From Bacillota bacterium (GTDB taxonomy: Bacteria > Bacillota > Clostridia > Lachnospirales > Lachnospiraceae): DNA of 13,197 nucleotides. Numbering within the stretch: the stretch's first letter is position 1; the number at the start of each line of letters is the position of its first letter. The stretch lies in the NCBI GenBank assembly GCA_017861355.1, contig JAGFXQ010000057.1:1-13197 (forward strand), written 5' to 3'. The notes beneath the pieces are model-generated. The model ran no database searches. It had not been told where the DNA came from and was given only the letters and a program-made list of their open reading frames with translations. The position numbers and the translations under genes were made by a program. Below, piece after piece: positions 1 through 7,612 of this stretch.

Positions 1-2
1 AT

Positions 3-1409
3 GATAATTATTATACCTCTAACTCGGATTGGAATAAGGAAGAATTCTTGAAACTTGATTGGGTAAAAATTGATGAGAAACAGGAGGGTGGTTCGATAAC
101 AATCCCGACACACAAGGCGGATTATAGATATTTTAATACGGGTTCTTATTCACCTTTTGTAATCAGTCAGGTGACATATCTAAATACTTATAACAAAAAC
201 AGCATTATAGGATTAGTGCAGATTGATATTAGTTATAAGAATATCGAAAAAGCGATGTCCCCAATGACCATGACGGATAAAGATTTTGCATATATTGTTG
301 ACAGCAATGGAACTTTAATATACTGTCCTGACCTGAGTTTCGTGGGCTTGAAGGTAGAAGGATTATCTTATAAAGGAAATAATCTTCAAAGCATCAGAAA
401 AGATATCGGAGACAACATTTATTATAAGGTTGGCAATCAAACCATTCATGCAAGCAATATTAGCGGAACGGACTGGAAGATTATCCAGGTGAACAGTGAA
501 ACGATGCTGAAGGAGGAATTAACAAAGGCGCGTAATATATGGTTTTTTGTTGCTGTCATATGTCTGTTTTTTGCTATTTTACTGGCCCTTCGGTTATCGC
601 TCAGTATTACAAAGCCGATTTTAAAGATTGTTAAGAGTATGAAGAAAGTAAGTAATGGTAATTTTGATACGATGGTTGAGACGATTGAGGACAAAGATCT
701 GGCCGTATTAGCTGACAGCTTTAATATTATGGTATCAAAGATTGAGAAGCTGATGAAAGAAAATGTTCAAAAAGAGAATGAACGAATCACGATGGAATTA
801 ACTGCCTTAAACGCTCAAATAAATTCTCATTTTCTTTATAACACCTTGAATACAGTTAAGTGGATGGCTATTCGAAGCGGTGTGAATGACATAGCGAAAA
901 TGATTGTATCTTTGGTTAACATGCTGGAGTATAGCTGTAAGAATGTCGATACACCGGTTTTGATATCAGATGAGATTAGATTTATCGAAGATTATGTATA
1001 TATTCAACAGGTGAGATGTAATAATAGTGCGAATATCAAATACGAATTAGAGGATGAGTTACAAGATTGTATGATATTAAAAATGCTCCTGCAACCAATA
1101 GTTGAAAATGCTATGCTGCATGGTTTTGCGGAACGTAGCTCCGGTAATATGATCCGTATTAACGGTAAACTCAGTGGAGATCATATCTTATTCCAAATAT
1201 ATGATAATGGAAAAGGGTTCCCTTATGATCGAATGGATAAGCTTACAGGAGTGGGCCTAAGCAATATTCAAGAAAGACTTCGTCTTAACTACGGCGAGAA
1301 ATATGGGGTTTCTTTACAAAGTGAAGTAGGAGTTGGTACCTGCGTATCGGTAGAAATACCAGTTATAAAAAAGGTGGAGGATATAAGTGCAGAAGTTACT
1401 AATCGTTGA
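3..1409 (+). CDS. YesM-type sensor histidine kinase, 5'-truncated by window edge
   Basis: Membrane sensor kinase that should phosphorylate the response regulator encoded next. The reading frame is open back to base 3, so the gene starts outside the window; the TTG at 48 is not a credible start. Counting residues from the codon at base 3, an extracellular Cache-like sensor domain fills about 1-175 (motif IVDSNGTLIY). A transmembrane helix follows at about 179-199, then a HAMP linker. The His_kinase (PF06580-type) motif has the phospho-acceptor His276 (codon 828-830) in HFLYNTLN. The HATPase domain has an N box with Asn369, a G1 box DNGKG (401-405) and a G2 box GVGLSN (416-421). One oddity is QINSHF where the family nearly always has QINPHF. 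It overlaps the next gene by 23 bases. Such kinases usually sense carbohydrates or cell-wall cues; the ligand here is unknown. Confidence 0.93.
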   Translation, partial: DNYYTSNSDWNKEEFLKLDWVKIDEKQEGGSITIPTHKADYRYFNTGSYSPFVISQVTYLNTYNKNSIIGLVQIDISYKNIEKAMSPMTMTDKDFAYIVDSNGTLIYCPDLSFVGLKVEGLSYKGNNLQSIRKDIGDNIYYKVGNQTIHASNISGTDWKIIQVNSETMLKEELTKARNIWFFVAVICLFFAILLALRLSLSITKPILKIVKSMKKVSNGNFDTMVETIEDKDLAVLADSFNIMVSKIEKLMKENVQKENERITMELTALNAQINSHFLYNTLNTVKWMAIRSGVNDIAKMIVSLVNMLEYSCKNVDTPVLISDEIRFIEDYVYIQQVRCNNSANIKYELEDELQDCMILKMLLQPIVENAMLHGFAERSSGNMIRINGKLSGDHILFQIYDNGKGFPYDRMDKLTGVGLSNIQERLRLNYGEKYGVSLQSEVGVGTCVSVEIPVIKKVEDISAEVTNR

Positions 1410-2652
1410 TGATGAAGCATTCTCAAGGGAAGCCATCGCAGAAACTATAAATTGGGAAGAATATCAGATGCAGGTAATATGCGCTTCCAACGGTAAGGAA
1501 GCACTTAATGTGCTAATGGAAGATAATGTTGATATCTTGTTAACTGATATTAAAATGCCTGAAATGAGTGGGCTGGAATTATTAGCGGAAGTTCATAAGC
1601 TTGGCATTGACATTGAGGTTATCGTATTGAGCAGTTACAATGAATTTGACCTCGTAAGACAGGCAATGAGGCTTGGAACCTGCGATTATTTGTTCAAACC
1701 AACGATGCTGCCTAACGATATTATTGAATCAGTGCAAAAGGCTGCGAATAAGCAAAAGGAAAAGGAAATTGATAAGAAGGCCATACGACAACAAACCAAT
1801 ATTTATAATACAACAAAGGGAAAAGAAGCATTTTTGTTGGATCTTATGAATGGCAGGAAGATGGAAGAAAAGGTCTTTGATAAAAAAATACAGGAGCTTC
1901 AACTATTCCCAAAGGTGAATGGATTAGTGATTATCGTATTCAAGATAATCAAATATCTGGGAAGTATGGCAGAAATATTTGAAAATGATAATTATCTAAT
2001 GAAAGCTTCCGTTTGTAACGTGATTAATGAAACACTGGGAATGCTTCCAAATCATGAACTAATCAGCAATAATTTTAATGAATATATCGTAATTGCATGG
2101 AGTAACGATAGTATTAATGAGGAGAATCTCATCAATCAAATTGATGAAGCGTTGCAGAAAATCGTAGATTTTATGGAGAAGTTTTATAAAATTGATTTTG
2201 CGATAGGAATAAGTAATATCGGTAATCAAATGAAGGATATTAATCAGCTATATAAAGAGGCTTCCTTTGAAGCAGATAAAGGAGATTTGGATCATAAAAA
2301 AGTGCATTATGCCAACGATTTTGGCGGTAATACTTTATTAATGAGGGAAATTTTAACCTCACTGGATTATATTAAGGAAAAATTGAGTGATAAAGATCTG
2401 TCCTTACAGATGGTAGCAGATTATATTGGTGTTAGTAAAAATTATTATAGTAAGGCCTTCAAGGAAGTTACCAAAGTTAATTTTATTGATTATGTTACAA
2501 AATTGCGTGTAGAGAAAGCCCGTAATTTATATATTAATTCTGATTTAAAAATCTATGAAATTGCCGAGAAAGTAGGCTACTCAGACTGGCACTATTTATA
2601 TAGTGTCTATAAAAAATTACTGGGTCATTCTATGTCCCAAGAGAAGCGATAA
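1387..2652 (+). CDS. YesN-type response regulator, REC plus AraC-family HTH
   Basis: Transcription factor partner of the overlapping histidine kinase. The GTG start at 1387 is preceded by a strong AAGGTGGAGG Shine-Dalgarno ending at 1380, and lies inside the 3' end of the kinase gene, implying translational coupling. The N-terminal receiver domain (about 1-120) has the acidic pair Asp8/Asp9, phospho-acceptor Asp54 in LLTDIKMPEM, Ser82 at the switch position and Lys104 in FKPT. The middle (about 125-315) is a poorly conserved linker region typical of long YesN proteins. The last ~95 residues form an AraC-type domain with two helix-turn-helix motifs, around LQMVADYIGVSKNYYS and IYEIAEKVGYSDWHYL. 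The length of 421 aa is within the usual range. Its targets are not evident; YesN genes often control adjacent sugar ABC transporters or glycoside hydrolases, which may lie upstream of the window. Confidence 0.93.
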   Translation: MQKLLIVDDEAFSREAIAETINWEEYQMQVICASNGKEALNVLMEDNVDILLTDIKMPEMSGLELLAEVHKLGIDIEVIVLSSYNEFDLVRQAMRLGTCDYLFKPTMLPNDIIESVQKAANKQKEKEIDKKAIRQQTNIYNTTKGKEAFLLDLMNGRKMEEKVFDKKIQELQLFPKVNGLVIIVFKIIKYLGSMAEIFENDNYLMKASVCNVINETLGMLPNHELISNNFNEYIVIAWSNDSINEENLINQIDEALQKIVDFMEKFYKIDFAIGISNIGNQMKDINQLYKEASFEADKGDLDHKKVHYANDFGGNTLLMREILTSLDYIKEKLSDKDLSLQMVADYIGVSKNYYSKAFKEVTKVNFIDYVTKLRVEKARNLYINSDLKIYEIAEKVGYSDWHYLYSVYKKLLGHSMSQEKR

Positions 2653-2675
2653 CGACATACTAAGCAGTAAAATGA

Positions 2676-2828
2676 TTGGAGGAATTCCTGGCTGCGGATA
2701 CGAGGAATAATTCGAAGGTCGCAACCATCAGCAAAGGTATCATCAAGGCAAAATCTTCAGGCACCTGTTATGTATATGCTTATGCACAGATTGGTGAATA
2801 TGTAATGATTAATGTAACTGTCAAATAG
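2676..2828 (+). pseudogene. Remnant of a Big_2 (bacterial Ig-like) domain, C-terminal tail only
   Basis: A 50-codon frame, open from just after a TGA at 2673-2675 to TAG at 2826-2828, reads like the last strands of a Big_2 domain. NNSKVATISKGIIKAKSSGT is followed by a CYVYAYAQ-type strand and ends in the typical INVTVK. Family members normally start this motif with an SSNxxVATVS strand and occur as repeats at the C-terminus of secreted surface proteins. Here no signal peptide or first half of the domain is present, and the only in-frame start option is a TTG at 2676 with no ribosome binding site. I infer the end of a deleted or rearranged surface-protein gene left behind the response regulator. 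Recognition is by motif memory only, without a profile search. A genuine short protein cannot be excluded but seems unlikely. Confidence 0.55.
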
Positions 2829-2848
2829 AATAGAAATAATTCATCCTG

Positions 2849-2899
2849 AGGGGATAATAGCTGGCGATTTATGACTGGCTATTATCCCCTTAGTTTTTG
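2849..2899 (+). terminator. Rho-independent terminator after the two-component/remnant unit
   Basis: A perfect 13-bp inverted repeat pairs 2849-2861 (AGGGGATAATAGC) with 2878-2890 (GCTATTATCCCCT) across a 16-base loop. It is followed by TAGTTTTTGT, giving a U-rich tail on the + strand transcript. It lies 20 bases after the stop of the Big_2 remnant and 196 bases after the response regulator stop, so it closes that transcription unit before the hydrogenase operon. The minus-strand side lacks a comparable U tract, so it looks unidirectional. Confidence 0.88.
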
Positions 2900-3090
2900 T
2901 GTTTCCTTTCATGCGAATACAATGACACGTTGAGAGCACTCTTCTGTGAATTGCTTTACATATAATAAGCATTTCTGATTTGAAATTATAAGAAATACAT
3001 AATGGAAGAAGTAATATCCAATAATAGTAAACGATGAGATAGAATACATCTTGTTTTAAAGAATTACAAATGGTAATAGGAGGCTTGACA
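2900..3090 (+). promoter_or_regulatory. Leader region of the hydrogenase operon; weak promoter candidate
   Basis: This noncoding stretch between the terminator and the first hydrogenase gene should hold the operon promoter. A perfect TATAAT hexamer sits at 2961-2966, but no good -35 lies at 16-18 bases; TTGAGA at 2930-2935 is 25 bases away. The -10 assignment is therefore weak, or the promoter depends on an activator or another sigma factor. A TTGT-N11-ACAA imperfect inverted repeat at 3051-3069 lies just before the ribosome binding site and loosely resembles a Rex operator. No other gene or RNA is visible here. Confidence 0.3.
3078..3083 (+). promoter_or_regulatory. Ribosome binding site that decides the hndA start
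   Basis: A perfect AGGAGG lies 7 bases before the ATG at 3091. The in-frame ATG at 3070 lies upstream of this site and has no Shine-Dalgarno of its own. The start at 3091, giving MAGKKIHGG at the N-terminus, is therefore preferred. Confidence 0.85.
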
Positions 3091-3600
3091 ATGGCAGGGA
3101 AGAAAATTCATGGAGGTTATCTGGAATTACAGGACTATATTGACAGTATAAAAGACAAAAGAGGAGCGTTAATTGCAGTATTGCATAAGGCGCAGCACAT
3201 ATTTGGATATTTATCCGATGAGGTAATTTTGTTTATATCGGAAAAGTTGGATTTACCCAGCTCAAAGATCTATGGCGTAATCAGTTTTTATTCTTATTTT
3301 ACTACCAAGCCAAGAGGAGAAAATGTCGTCAATGTGTGCCTTGGAACTGCTTGTTTCGTAAGAGGAGCAGATGCTATCATGAAGGAATTTGAACGAGAGT
3401 TGAAAATTCATACCGGTGAAACGACAGAAGATGGGAAGTATACTTTGTCGGGACTTCGATGCATTGGTGCCTGTGGACTTGCTCCGGTGGTTATGATTAA
3501 TGATAAGGTTTACGGAAGAGTTGAAGTAGATCAAGTGAAGAAAATAATTGATGAAAACAAAAGTGAAATAATCACTAATATGGAGGAAATAAATGAGTAG
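3091..3600 (+). CDS. hndA: NuoE-like [2Fe-2S] subunit of NAD(P)-linked [FeFe]-hydrogenase (HndA/HydC type)
   Basis: Small electron-transfer subunit of a soluble cytoplasmic hydrogenase complex, homologous to the 24-kDa subunit of complex I. The product is 169 aa from the ATG at 3091. A helical N-terminal part (about 1-75) leads into a thioredoxin-like fold carrying four cluster ligands: Cys83 and Cys88 (CLGTAC), and Cys124 and Cys128 (CIGAC). That spacing (C-x4-C, then C-x3-C) is the standard [2Fe-2S] pattern of NuoE and HndA. In the family this subunit passes electrons to or from the FMN-bearing NuoF-like partner encoded two genes downstream. It overlaps the next gene by 8 bases, which with the tight spacing throughout argues for one operon. 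Complex I is excluded as the origin because the set ends in a hydrogenase and contains no membrane subunits. The symbol follows the Desulfovibrio hnd naming; hydC is an alternative name. Confidence 0.92.
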   Translation: MAGKKIHGGYLELQDYIDSIKDKRGALIAVLHKAQHIFGYLSDEVILFISEKLDLPSSKIYGVISFYSYFTTKPRGENVVNVCLGTACFVRGADAIMKEFERELKIHTGETTEDGKYTLSGLRCIGACGLAPVVMINDKVYGRVEVDQVKKIIDENKSEIITNMEEINE

Positions 3601-3985
3601 ACTAAAATCATTAGAGGAACTGGAAAGGATTAGACAAGCAGCTAAAGATAAATTAGAGATAAGGACAACAGCGGAATCTGAGGATAGGATCATGATACGG
3701 GTAGGAATGGCAACCTGTGGTATTGCCAGCGGTGCCAGAGAGACAATGCAGGCTATCATAGACGAACTTGCGAAACAGAATATTACAAATGTATCCGTAA
3801 CCCAGACCGGGTGCATGGGAAGCTGCGCCAGGGAGCCTATCGTTGAAGTCATAAGTAAAGAGATCCCCTCTGTAATTTATGGTCATGTGGATGCCAAAAG
3901 AGGTCGTGAGATCGTCACGGAGCATATTAAAAATGGACGTCTTTTGCAGAATGCAATCATTTCCAACTCGTTTGATAAATTATAG
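3593..3985 (+). CDS. hndB: HndB-like thioredoxin-fold protein of the hydrogenase complex
   Basis: A 130-aa thioredoxin-like ferredoxin-family protein, placed second in the operon exactly as hndB is in hndABCD. Its TGGAGG ribosome binding site lies within the end of hndA, and the genes overlap by 8 bases. Residues 1-30 are a charged helical lead. From about 34 the fold begins with VGMATCGIASGARE, and the second half-motif is TGCMGSCAREP. Only three cysteines are present (Cys42, Cys74, Cys78). The partner of Cys42, found in four-Cys [2Fe-2S] members, is missing, so cluster binding is doubtful. From memory this CGxxxGA pattern is normal for HndB proteins. The N-terminal domain of the next subunit resembles it, including a shared IVTEHI strand-helix segment. 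Its role is probably structural or as an auxiliary electron carrier; the sequence does not settle which. Confidence 0.88.
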   Translation: MSRLKSLEELERIRQAAKDKLEIRTTAESEDRIMIRVGMATCGIASGARETMQAIIDELAKQNITNVSVTQTGCMGSCAREPIVEVISKEIPSVIYGHVDAKRGREIVTEHIKNGRLLQNAIISNSFDKL

Positions 3986-3997
3986 GGAGGATGAAAT

Positions 3998-5791
3998 ATG
4001 AGTAATGTAAGAATGCATTTGCTGGTCTGCGGAGGTACGGGATGTACTTCCTCTGACAGCTTAAAACTGCTGGATCATCTAAATGAGAGCATTAAGCAGC
4101 ATGGACTTTCCGAAGAAGTTGAAGTGGTGGTTACCGGATGTTTTGGCTTTTGTGAGAAGGGACCGATTATTAAGGTATATCCGGATGGTGTTTTCTACGT
4201 ATCGGTAAAGCCTGAAGATGCTGAGGATATAGTCACAGAGCATATTATAAAAGGTCGACAGATAGACCGATTACTTTTTACAGATCCTCATGGGAAAGGA
4301 AAATTGGAGGGTCAGAAGGACCTTCCCTTCTACAAAAAGCAGATTAGAATTGCACTTCGTAATTGTGGTTTTATCGATCCGGAGAATATACATGAGAGCT
4401 TGGCTGCAGATGGTTACAAGGCTCTTGGTAAATGCCTCACGGAGCTAACCCCGGATGAAGTAATCGATACCGTGGTTCAATCAGGACTCAGGGGAAGAGG
4501 CGGCGGTGGCTTCCCAACAGGACTGAAATGGAAGTATACAAGAAAAAGTAAGTCAAAAGAAAAGTATATCATCTGTAATGCAGATGAAGGAGATCCAGGT
4601 GCATTTATGGATCGTTCCATTCTTGAAGGAGATCCACATTCAGTGCTGGAGGCAATGGCAATCGCAGGTTATGCAATTGGAGCGGAGCATGGATATATCT
4701 ATATCAGAGCGGAATATCCGCTTGCCATTCACCGTCTGGTCGTAGCGATTGATCAAGCAAGGGAATTGGGATTGTTAGGAGAGGATATTCTTGGTACCGG
4801 TTTTAATTTTGATATTGAATTAAGATATGGTGCCGGTGCGTTTGTCTGCGGCGAAGAAACCGCATTAATCCATTCGATTGAGGGAGATAGAGGAGAGCCG
4901 TTTACCAAGCCTCCGTTTCCTGCAGAGAGCGGAGTCTGGAATCAACCTACCTGCGTTAATAATGTAGAGACCTTGGCGAATATATCTCCGATCTTTTTAA
5001 AAGGTGCAGATTGGTTTCGAAGTATTGGTACTGAGAAATCACCGGGAACAAAAGTGTTTGCACTAGCCGGTAAGGTCAATAACGTTGGGTTAGTTGAGGT
5101 TCCGATGGGAATTACTTTACGGGAGGTTATCTTTAATATCGGTGGAGGAATTAAGAATAATAAGAAGTTTAAAGCTGTTCAGACGGGAGGACCTTCCGGA
5201 GGATGTATTACAGAAGAGTATCTGGATATTCCGATTGATTATGAGACCCTTGGCAGTATCGGCTCTATGATGGGATCCGGTGGAATGATTGTCATGGATG
5301 AGGATAACTGTATGGTGGATATCGCTAAATTCTATTTGGAATTTACGGTAGATGAATCTTGTGGGAAATGCACCCCATGCCGTATTGGAAATAAACGAAT
5401 GTTTGAAATTATGGTGAATATCGCAAAAGGGAAGGGTACCGAACAAGATTTGTCTGATCTACGGGAGTTGGGGGAGATTATCAAAGATACGTCTCTCTGT
5501 GGCTTGGGTCAGACAGCACCCAATCCGGTATTGAGTACGATGAAATACTTTCAGGATGAATATAGGGCTCATGTCATCGAAAAACGATGTCCGGCAGGAG
5601 TATGCCAGGACCTTCTTATCTATCATATTCTTCCTGACAAATGTGTTGGTTGTACCGCTTGCGCCAGAGTTTGTCCGGTACCATGTATCTCGGGAGAGGT
5701 TAAAAAGGTTCATGAAATTGACCAGGAGCTGTGTATCAAGTGTGGTGCATGCTTTGCAAAATGTAAATTCAATGCGATTGAAAAACGTTAA
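3998..5791 (+). CDS. hndC: NuoF-like flavoprotein subunit of NAD(P)-linked [FeFe]-hydrogenase (HndC/HydB type)
   Basis: The NAD(P)H-reacting, FMN-containing subunit, 597 aa, with GGGAGG 7 bases before the ATG. Four modules can be read. Residues 1-95 are a thioredoxin-like [2Fe-2S] domain with Cys11, Cys16, Cys48 and Cys52. About 110-440 is the NuoF core, with the FMN/NAD-binding glycine motif GLRGRGGGGFPTG (163-175), NADEGDPGAF and GAGAFVCGEE, followed by an SLBB-like part. A [4Fe-4S] site has Cys455, Cys458, Cys461 and Cys501. A C-terminal ferredoxin domain carries two [4Fe-4S] motifs, at Cys549/552/555/559 and Cys579/582/585/589. This layout is longer than complex I NuoF and matches the HydB/HndC subunits of electron-bifurcating hydrogenases, where oxidised NAD(P) and ferredoxin pathways meet. 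Whether this one bifurcates cannot be read from sequence. There is an additional Cys563 next to the first C-terminal motif and a CPAGVC pair at 531/536. Confidence 0.95.
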   Translation: MSNVRMHLLVCGGTGCTSSDSLKLLDHLNESIKQHGLSEEVEVVVTGCFGFCEKGPIIKVYPDGVFYVSVKPEDAEDIVTEHIIKGRQIDRLLFTDPHGKGKLEGQKDLPFYKKQIRIALRNCGFIDPENIHESLAADGYKALGKCLTELTPDEVIDTVVQSGLRGRGGGGFPTGLKWKYTRKSKSKEKYIICNADEGDPGAFMDRSILEGDPHSVLEAMAIAGYAIGAEHGYIYIRAEYPLAIHRLVVAIDQARELGLLGEDILGTGFNFDIELRYGAGAFVCGEETALIHSIEGDRGEPFTKPPFPAESGVWNQPTCVNNVETLANISPIFLKGADWFRSIGTEKSPGTKVFALAGKVNNVGLVEVPMGITLREVIFNIGGGIKNNKKFKAVQTGGPSGGCITEEYLDIPIDYETLGSIGSMMGSGGMIVMDEDNCMVDIAKFYLEFTVDESCGKCTPCRIGNKRMFEIMVNIAKGKGTEQDLSDLRELGEIIKDTSLCGLGQTAPNPVLSTMKYFQDEYRAHVIEKRCPAGVCQDLLIYHILPDKCVGCTACARVCPVPCISGEVKKVHEIDQELCIKCGACFAKCKFNAIEKR

Positions 5792-5815
5792 TCGGAAGAA
5801 AGGAGGTTAATAGCT

Positions 5816-7552
5816 ATGATTCACATGACTATAAATAATCAAAAGGTAGCGGTGGAGGATGGAAGTACCATCCTTGAGGCTGCCAGAAAATTAAAGATAA
5901 GAATTCCAACGCTTTGCCATCTGGACCTGCACGACATAAGAATGGTGAACCGAGGTGCTTCCTGTCGTGTGTGTGTCGTCGAGGTAGAGGGAAGGCGAAA
6001 CCTAGCTCCGTCCTGTTCGACTCCTGTAATGGAAGGAATGGTGGTAACAACAAATTCCTTACGATGCATCCAAGCGAGAAGAACAATCATTGAACTGTTT
6101 CTGTCAAATCATCCAAAGGATTGTCTGGTTTGCGAGAAGAGCTTAGGATGTGAGCTTCAGGCACTGGCAGCAGAATATCATATTCGATCGATCAGGTATC
6201 AGGGTGAAAGAGCAACTCATCCGATTGATGTATCCAGCAGAGCGATCATCCGGAATATGGATAAGTGCATCATGTGCAGAAGATGTGAGACAATGTGTAA
6301 TGAGGTTCAGACCGTTCATGTTCTTTCGGCTATCAATCGAGGCTTTGATACCTATATAGCGGCTTCCATGAACATGCCGATGAATGAGTCCACCTGTGTC
6401 TTCTGCGGCCAGTGTGTTGCAGTTTGCCCGACGGCAGCCTTAACTGAGGTTAGTCATATTGACAATGTATGGAATGCACTCAATGATAAGAATAAAATTG
6501 TAGTGGTTCAGACGGCACCTGCGGTTCGAGTTGCTCTGGGGGAGGAATTCGGTGAAGAACCGGGGACAATAGTTACAGGGAAGATGGTTGCGGCACTACG
6601 CCGTCTTGGTTTTGATAAAGTGTTTGACACAGATTTTGCTGCGGACTTAACAATCATGGAGGAGGCTACCGAATTCATTCACCGCTTGAAGCATGGTGGT
6701 AAATTACCAATTCTAACGAGCTGCTGTCCGGGATGGGTGAAGTTCTTTGAGCATCAGTTCAATGACATGCTTGATATACCATCCACCAGTAAATCCCCGC
6801 ACGAGATGTTTGGTGCGATAGCAAAGAGCTATTATGCAGAAAAGATGGGTATTCCTCCACAAAATATTTGTGTAGTATCTGTCATGCCCTGTTTGGCGAA
6901 GAAGTATGAAGCTGCAAGGCCGGAGCTGTCTCAGGATGGTCTGCAGAATGTAGATGAAGTAATCACAACCAGGGAGTTGGCTCGGATGCTGAAGGAAGCG
7001 AATATCGACTTAATGCAGCTGGAGGATGAGGATTATGATGATCCGCTGGGTGAATCTACCGGTGCTTCCGTAATATTCGGAACAACCGGTGGTGTTATTG
7101 AGGCAGCACTTCGGACCGCATATGAATGGCTGACGAATGAGACTCTAAAAAAGGTTGAGTTTCATGATCTTCGAGGATTTGATGGAATTAAAGAAGCTGT
7201 TATAAAAATAAATGACATGGATGTCAAGATTGCTGTGGCACATGGTCTTGGTAATGCCAGAACACTTCTCGAAAATATAAGAGAAGGGAAAGCGGATTAC
7301 CATGGCATCGAAATCATGGCCTGCCCCGGAGGCTGCATTGGTGGTGGCGGACAACCCTATCACCATGGTGACATTAATGTTATTAAAAAGCGAATGGAAG
7401 GAATCTATAAGGAAGATAAGGATAAGAAGCTTAGGAAATCACACGAAAATCCATATATTAAGAAGCTTTACGAGGAATATCTTGGTGAGCCTTATGGAGA
7501 GAGAGCACATGAACTGCTTCATACGCATTATGTGAAGCGTAAAAAAATGTAG
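5816..7552 (+). CDS. hydA: Catalytic subunit of [FeFe]-hydrogenase (HydA/HndD type)
   Basis: Catalyses H2 formation or oxidation at the H-cluster; 578 aa, AGGAGG at 5801-5806 before the ATG. An N-terminal plant-type [2Fe-2S] domain has Cys34, Cys50, Cys53 and Cys67. Next comes the His-ligated [4Fe-4S] site (His99, Cys103, Cys106, Cys112). Two [4Fe-4S] motifs follow (Cys151/154/157/161 and Cys194/197/200/204). The H-cluster motifs are all present: L1 TSCCPGW with Cys303 (proton relay) and Cys304, L2 MPCLAKK with Cys359, and L3 MACPGGCIGGGGQP with Cys503 and Cys507. The EEATE segment at 282-286 matches the proton-path glutamates of clostridial enzymes. A small-subunit-like domain occupies about 520-575. 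The modular layout is that of the long monomer-like hydrogenases and of HydA in trimeric or tetrameric NAD-linked complexes; the operon points to the latter. L2 has Leu360 where Thr is usual. The maturation genes are not in the window. The gene is alternatively called hndD. Confidence 0.97.
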   Translation: MIHMTINNQKVAVEDGSTILEAARKLKIRIPTLCHLDLHDIRMVNRGASCRVCVVEVEGRRNLAPSCSTPVMEGMVVTTNSLRCIQARRTIIELFLSNHPKDCLVCEKSLGCELQALAAEYHIRSIRYQGERATHPIDVSSRAIIRNMDKCIMCRRCETMCNEVQTVHVLSAINRGFDTYIAASMNMPMNESTCVFCGQCVAVCPTAALTEVSHIDNVWNALNDKNKIVVVQTAPAVRVALGEEFGEEPGTIVTGKMVAALRRLGFDKVFDTDFAADLTIMEEATEFIHRLKHGGKLPILTSCCPGWVKFFEHQFNDMLDIPSTSKSPHEMFGAIAKSYYAEKMGIPPQNICVVSVMPCLAKKYEAARPELSQDGLQNVDEVITTRELARMLKEANIDLMQLEDEDYDDPLGESTGASVIFGTTGGVIEAALRTAYEWLTNETLKKVEFHDLRGFDGIKEAVIKINDMDVKIAVAHGLGNARTLLENIREGKADYHGIEIMACPGGCIGGGGQPYHHGDINVIKKRMEGIYKEDKDKKLRKSHENPYIKKLYEEYLGEPYGERAHELLHTHYVKRKKM

Positions 7553-7556
7553 CACC

Positions 7557-7612
7557 ATGATCAGCTTGTATTGATTTAAAATGCAAGCTGATCATTTTAT
7601 TAATACTCTTTT
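7557..7612 (+). terminator. Rho-independent terminator of the hydrogenase operon
   Basis: Four bases after the hydA stop, 7557-7570 (ATGATCAGCTTGTA) pairs with 7582-7595 (TGCAAGCTGATCAT) in a 14-bp stem with one G-U pair and an 11-base loop. TTTATTAATACTCTTTTT follows. The stem is strong and the U-rich tail interrupted but adequate. It separates the hydrogenase operon from the glycan genes. Confidence 0.85.

Noticed and set aside
48..50. TTG as start of the histidine kinase
   Set aside because: The frame stays open to base 3 with no ribosome binding site near 48, and the visible part lacks the first transmembrane helix and part of the sensor domain, so the gene is truncated by the window edge.
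3070..3072. ATG as the hndA start
   Set aside because: The perfect AGGAGG lies downstream of it at 3078-3083 and is placed for the ATG at 3091.
3262..3852. 196-residue minus-strand open frame
   Set aside because: It lies opposite hndA and hndB, which have clear family motifs; the translation has no recognisable domain and is a shadow.
3091..5791. NuoE/NuoF as part of respiratory complex I
   Set aside because: The genes run into an [FeFe]-hydrogenase, include an HndB-like gene, and the NuoF-like protein carries extra thioredoxin-like and ferredoxin domains; no membrane Nuo subunits are present.
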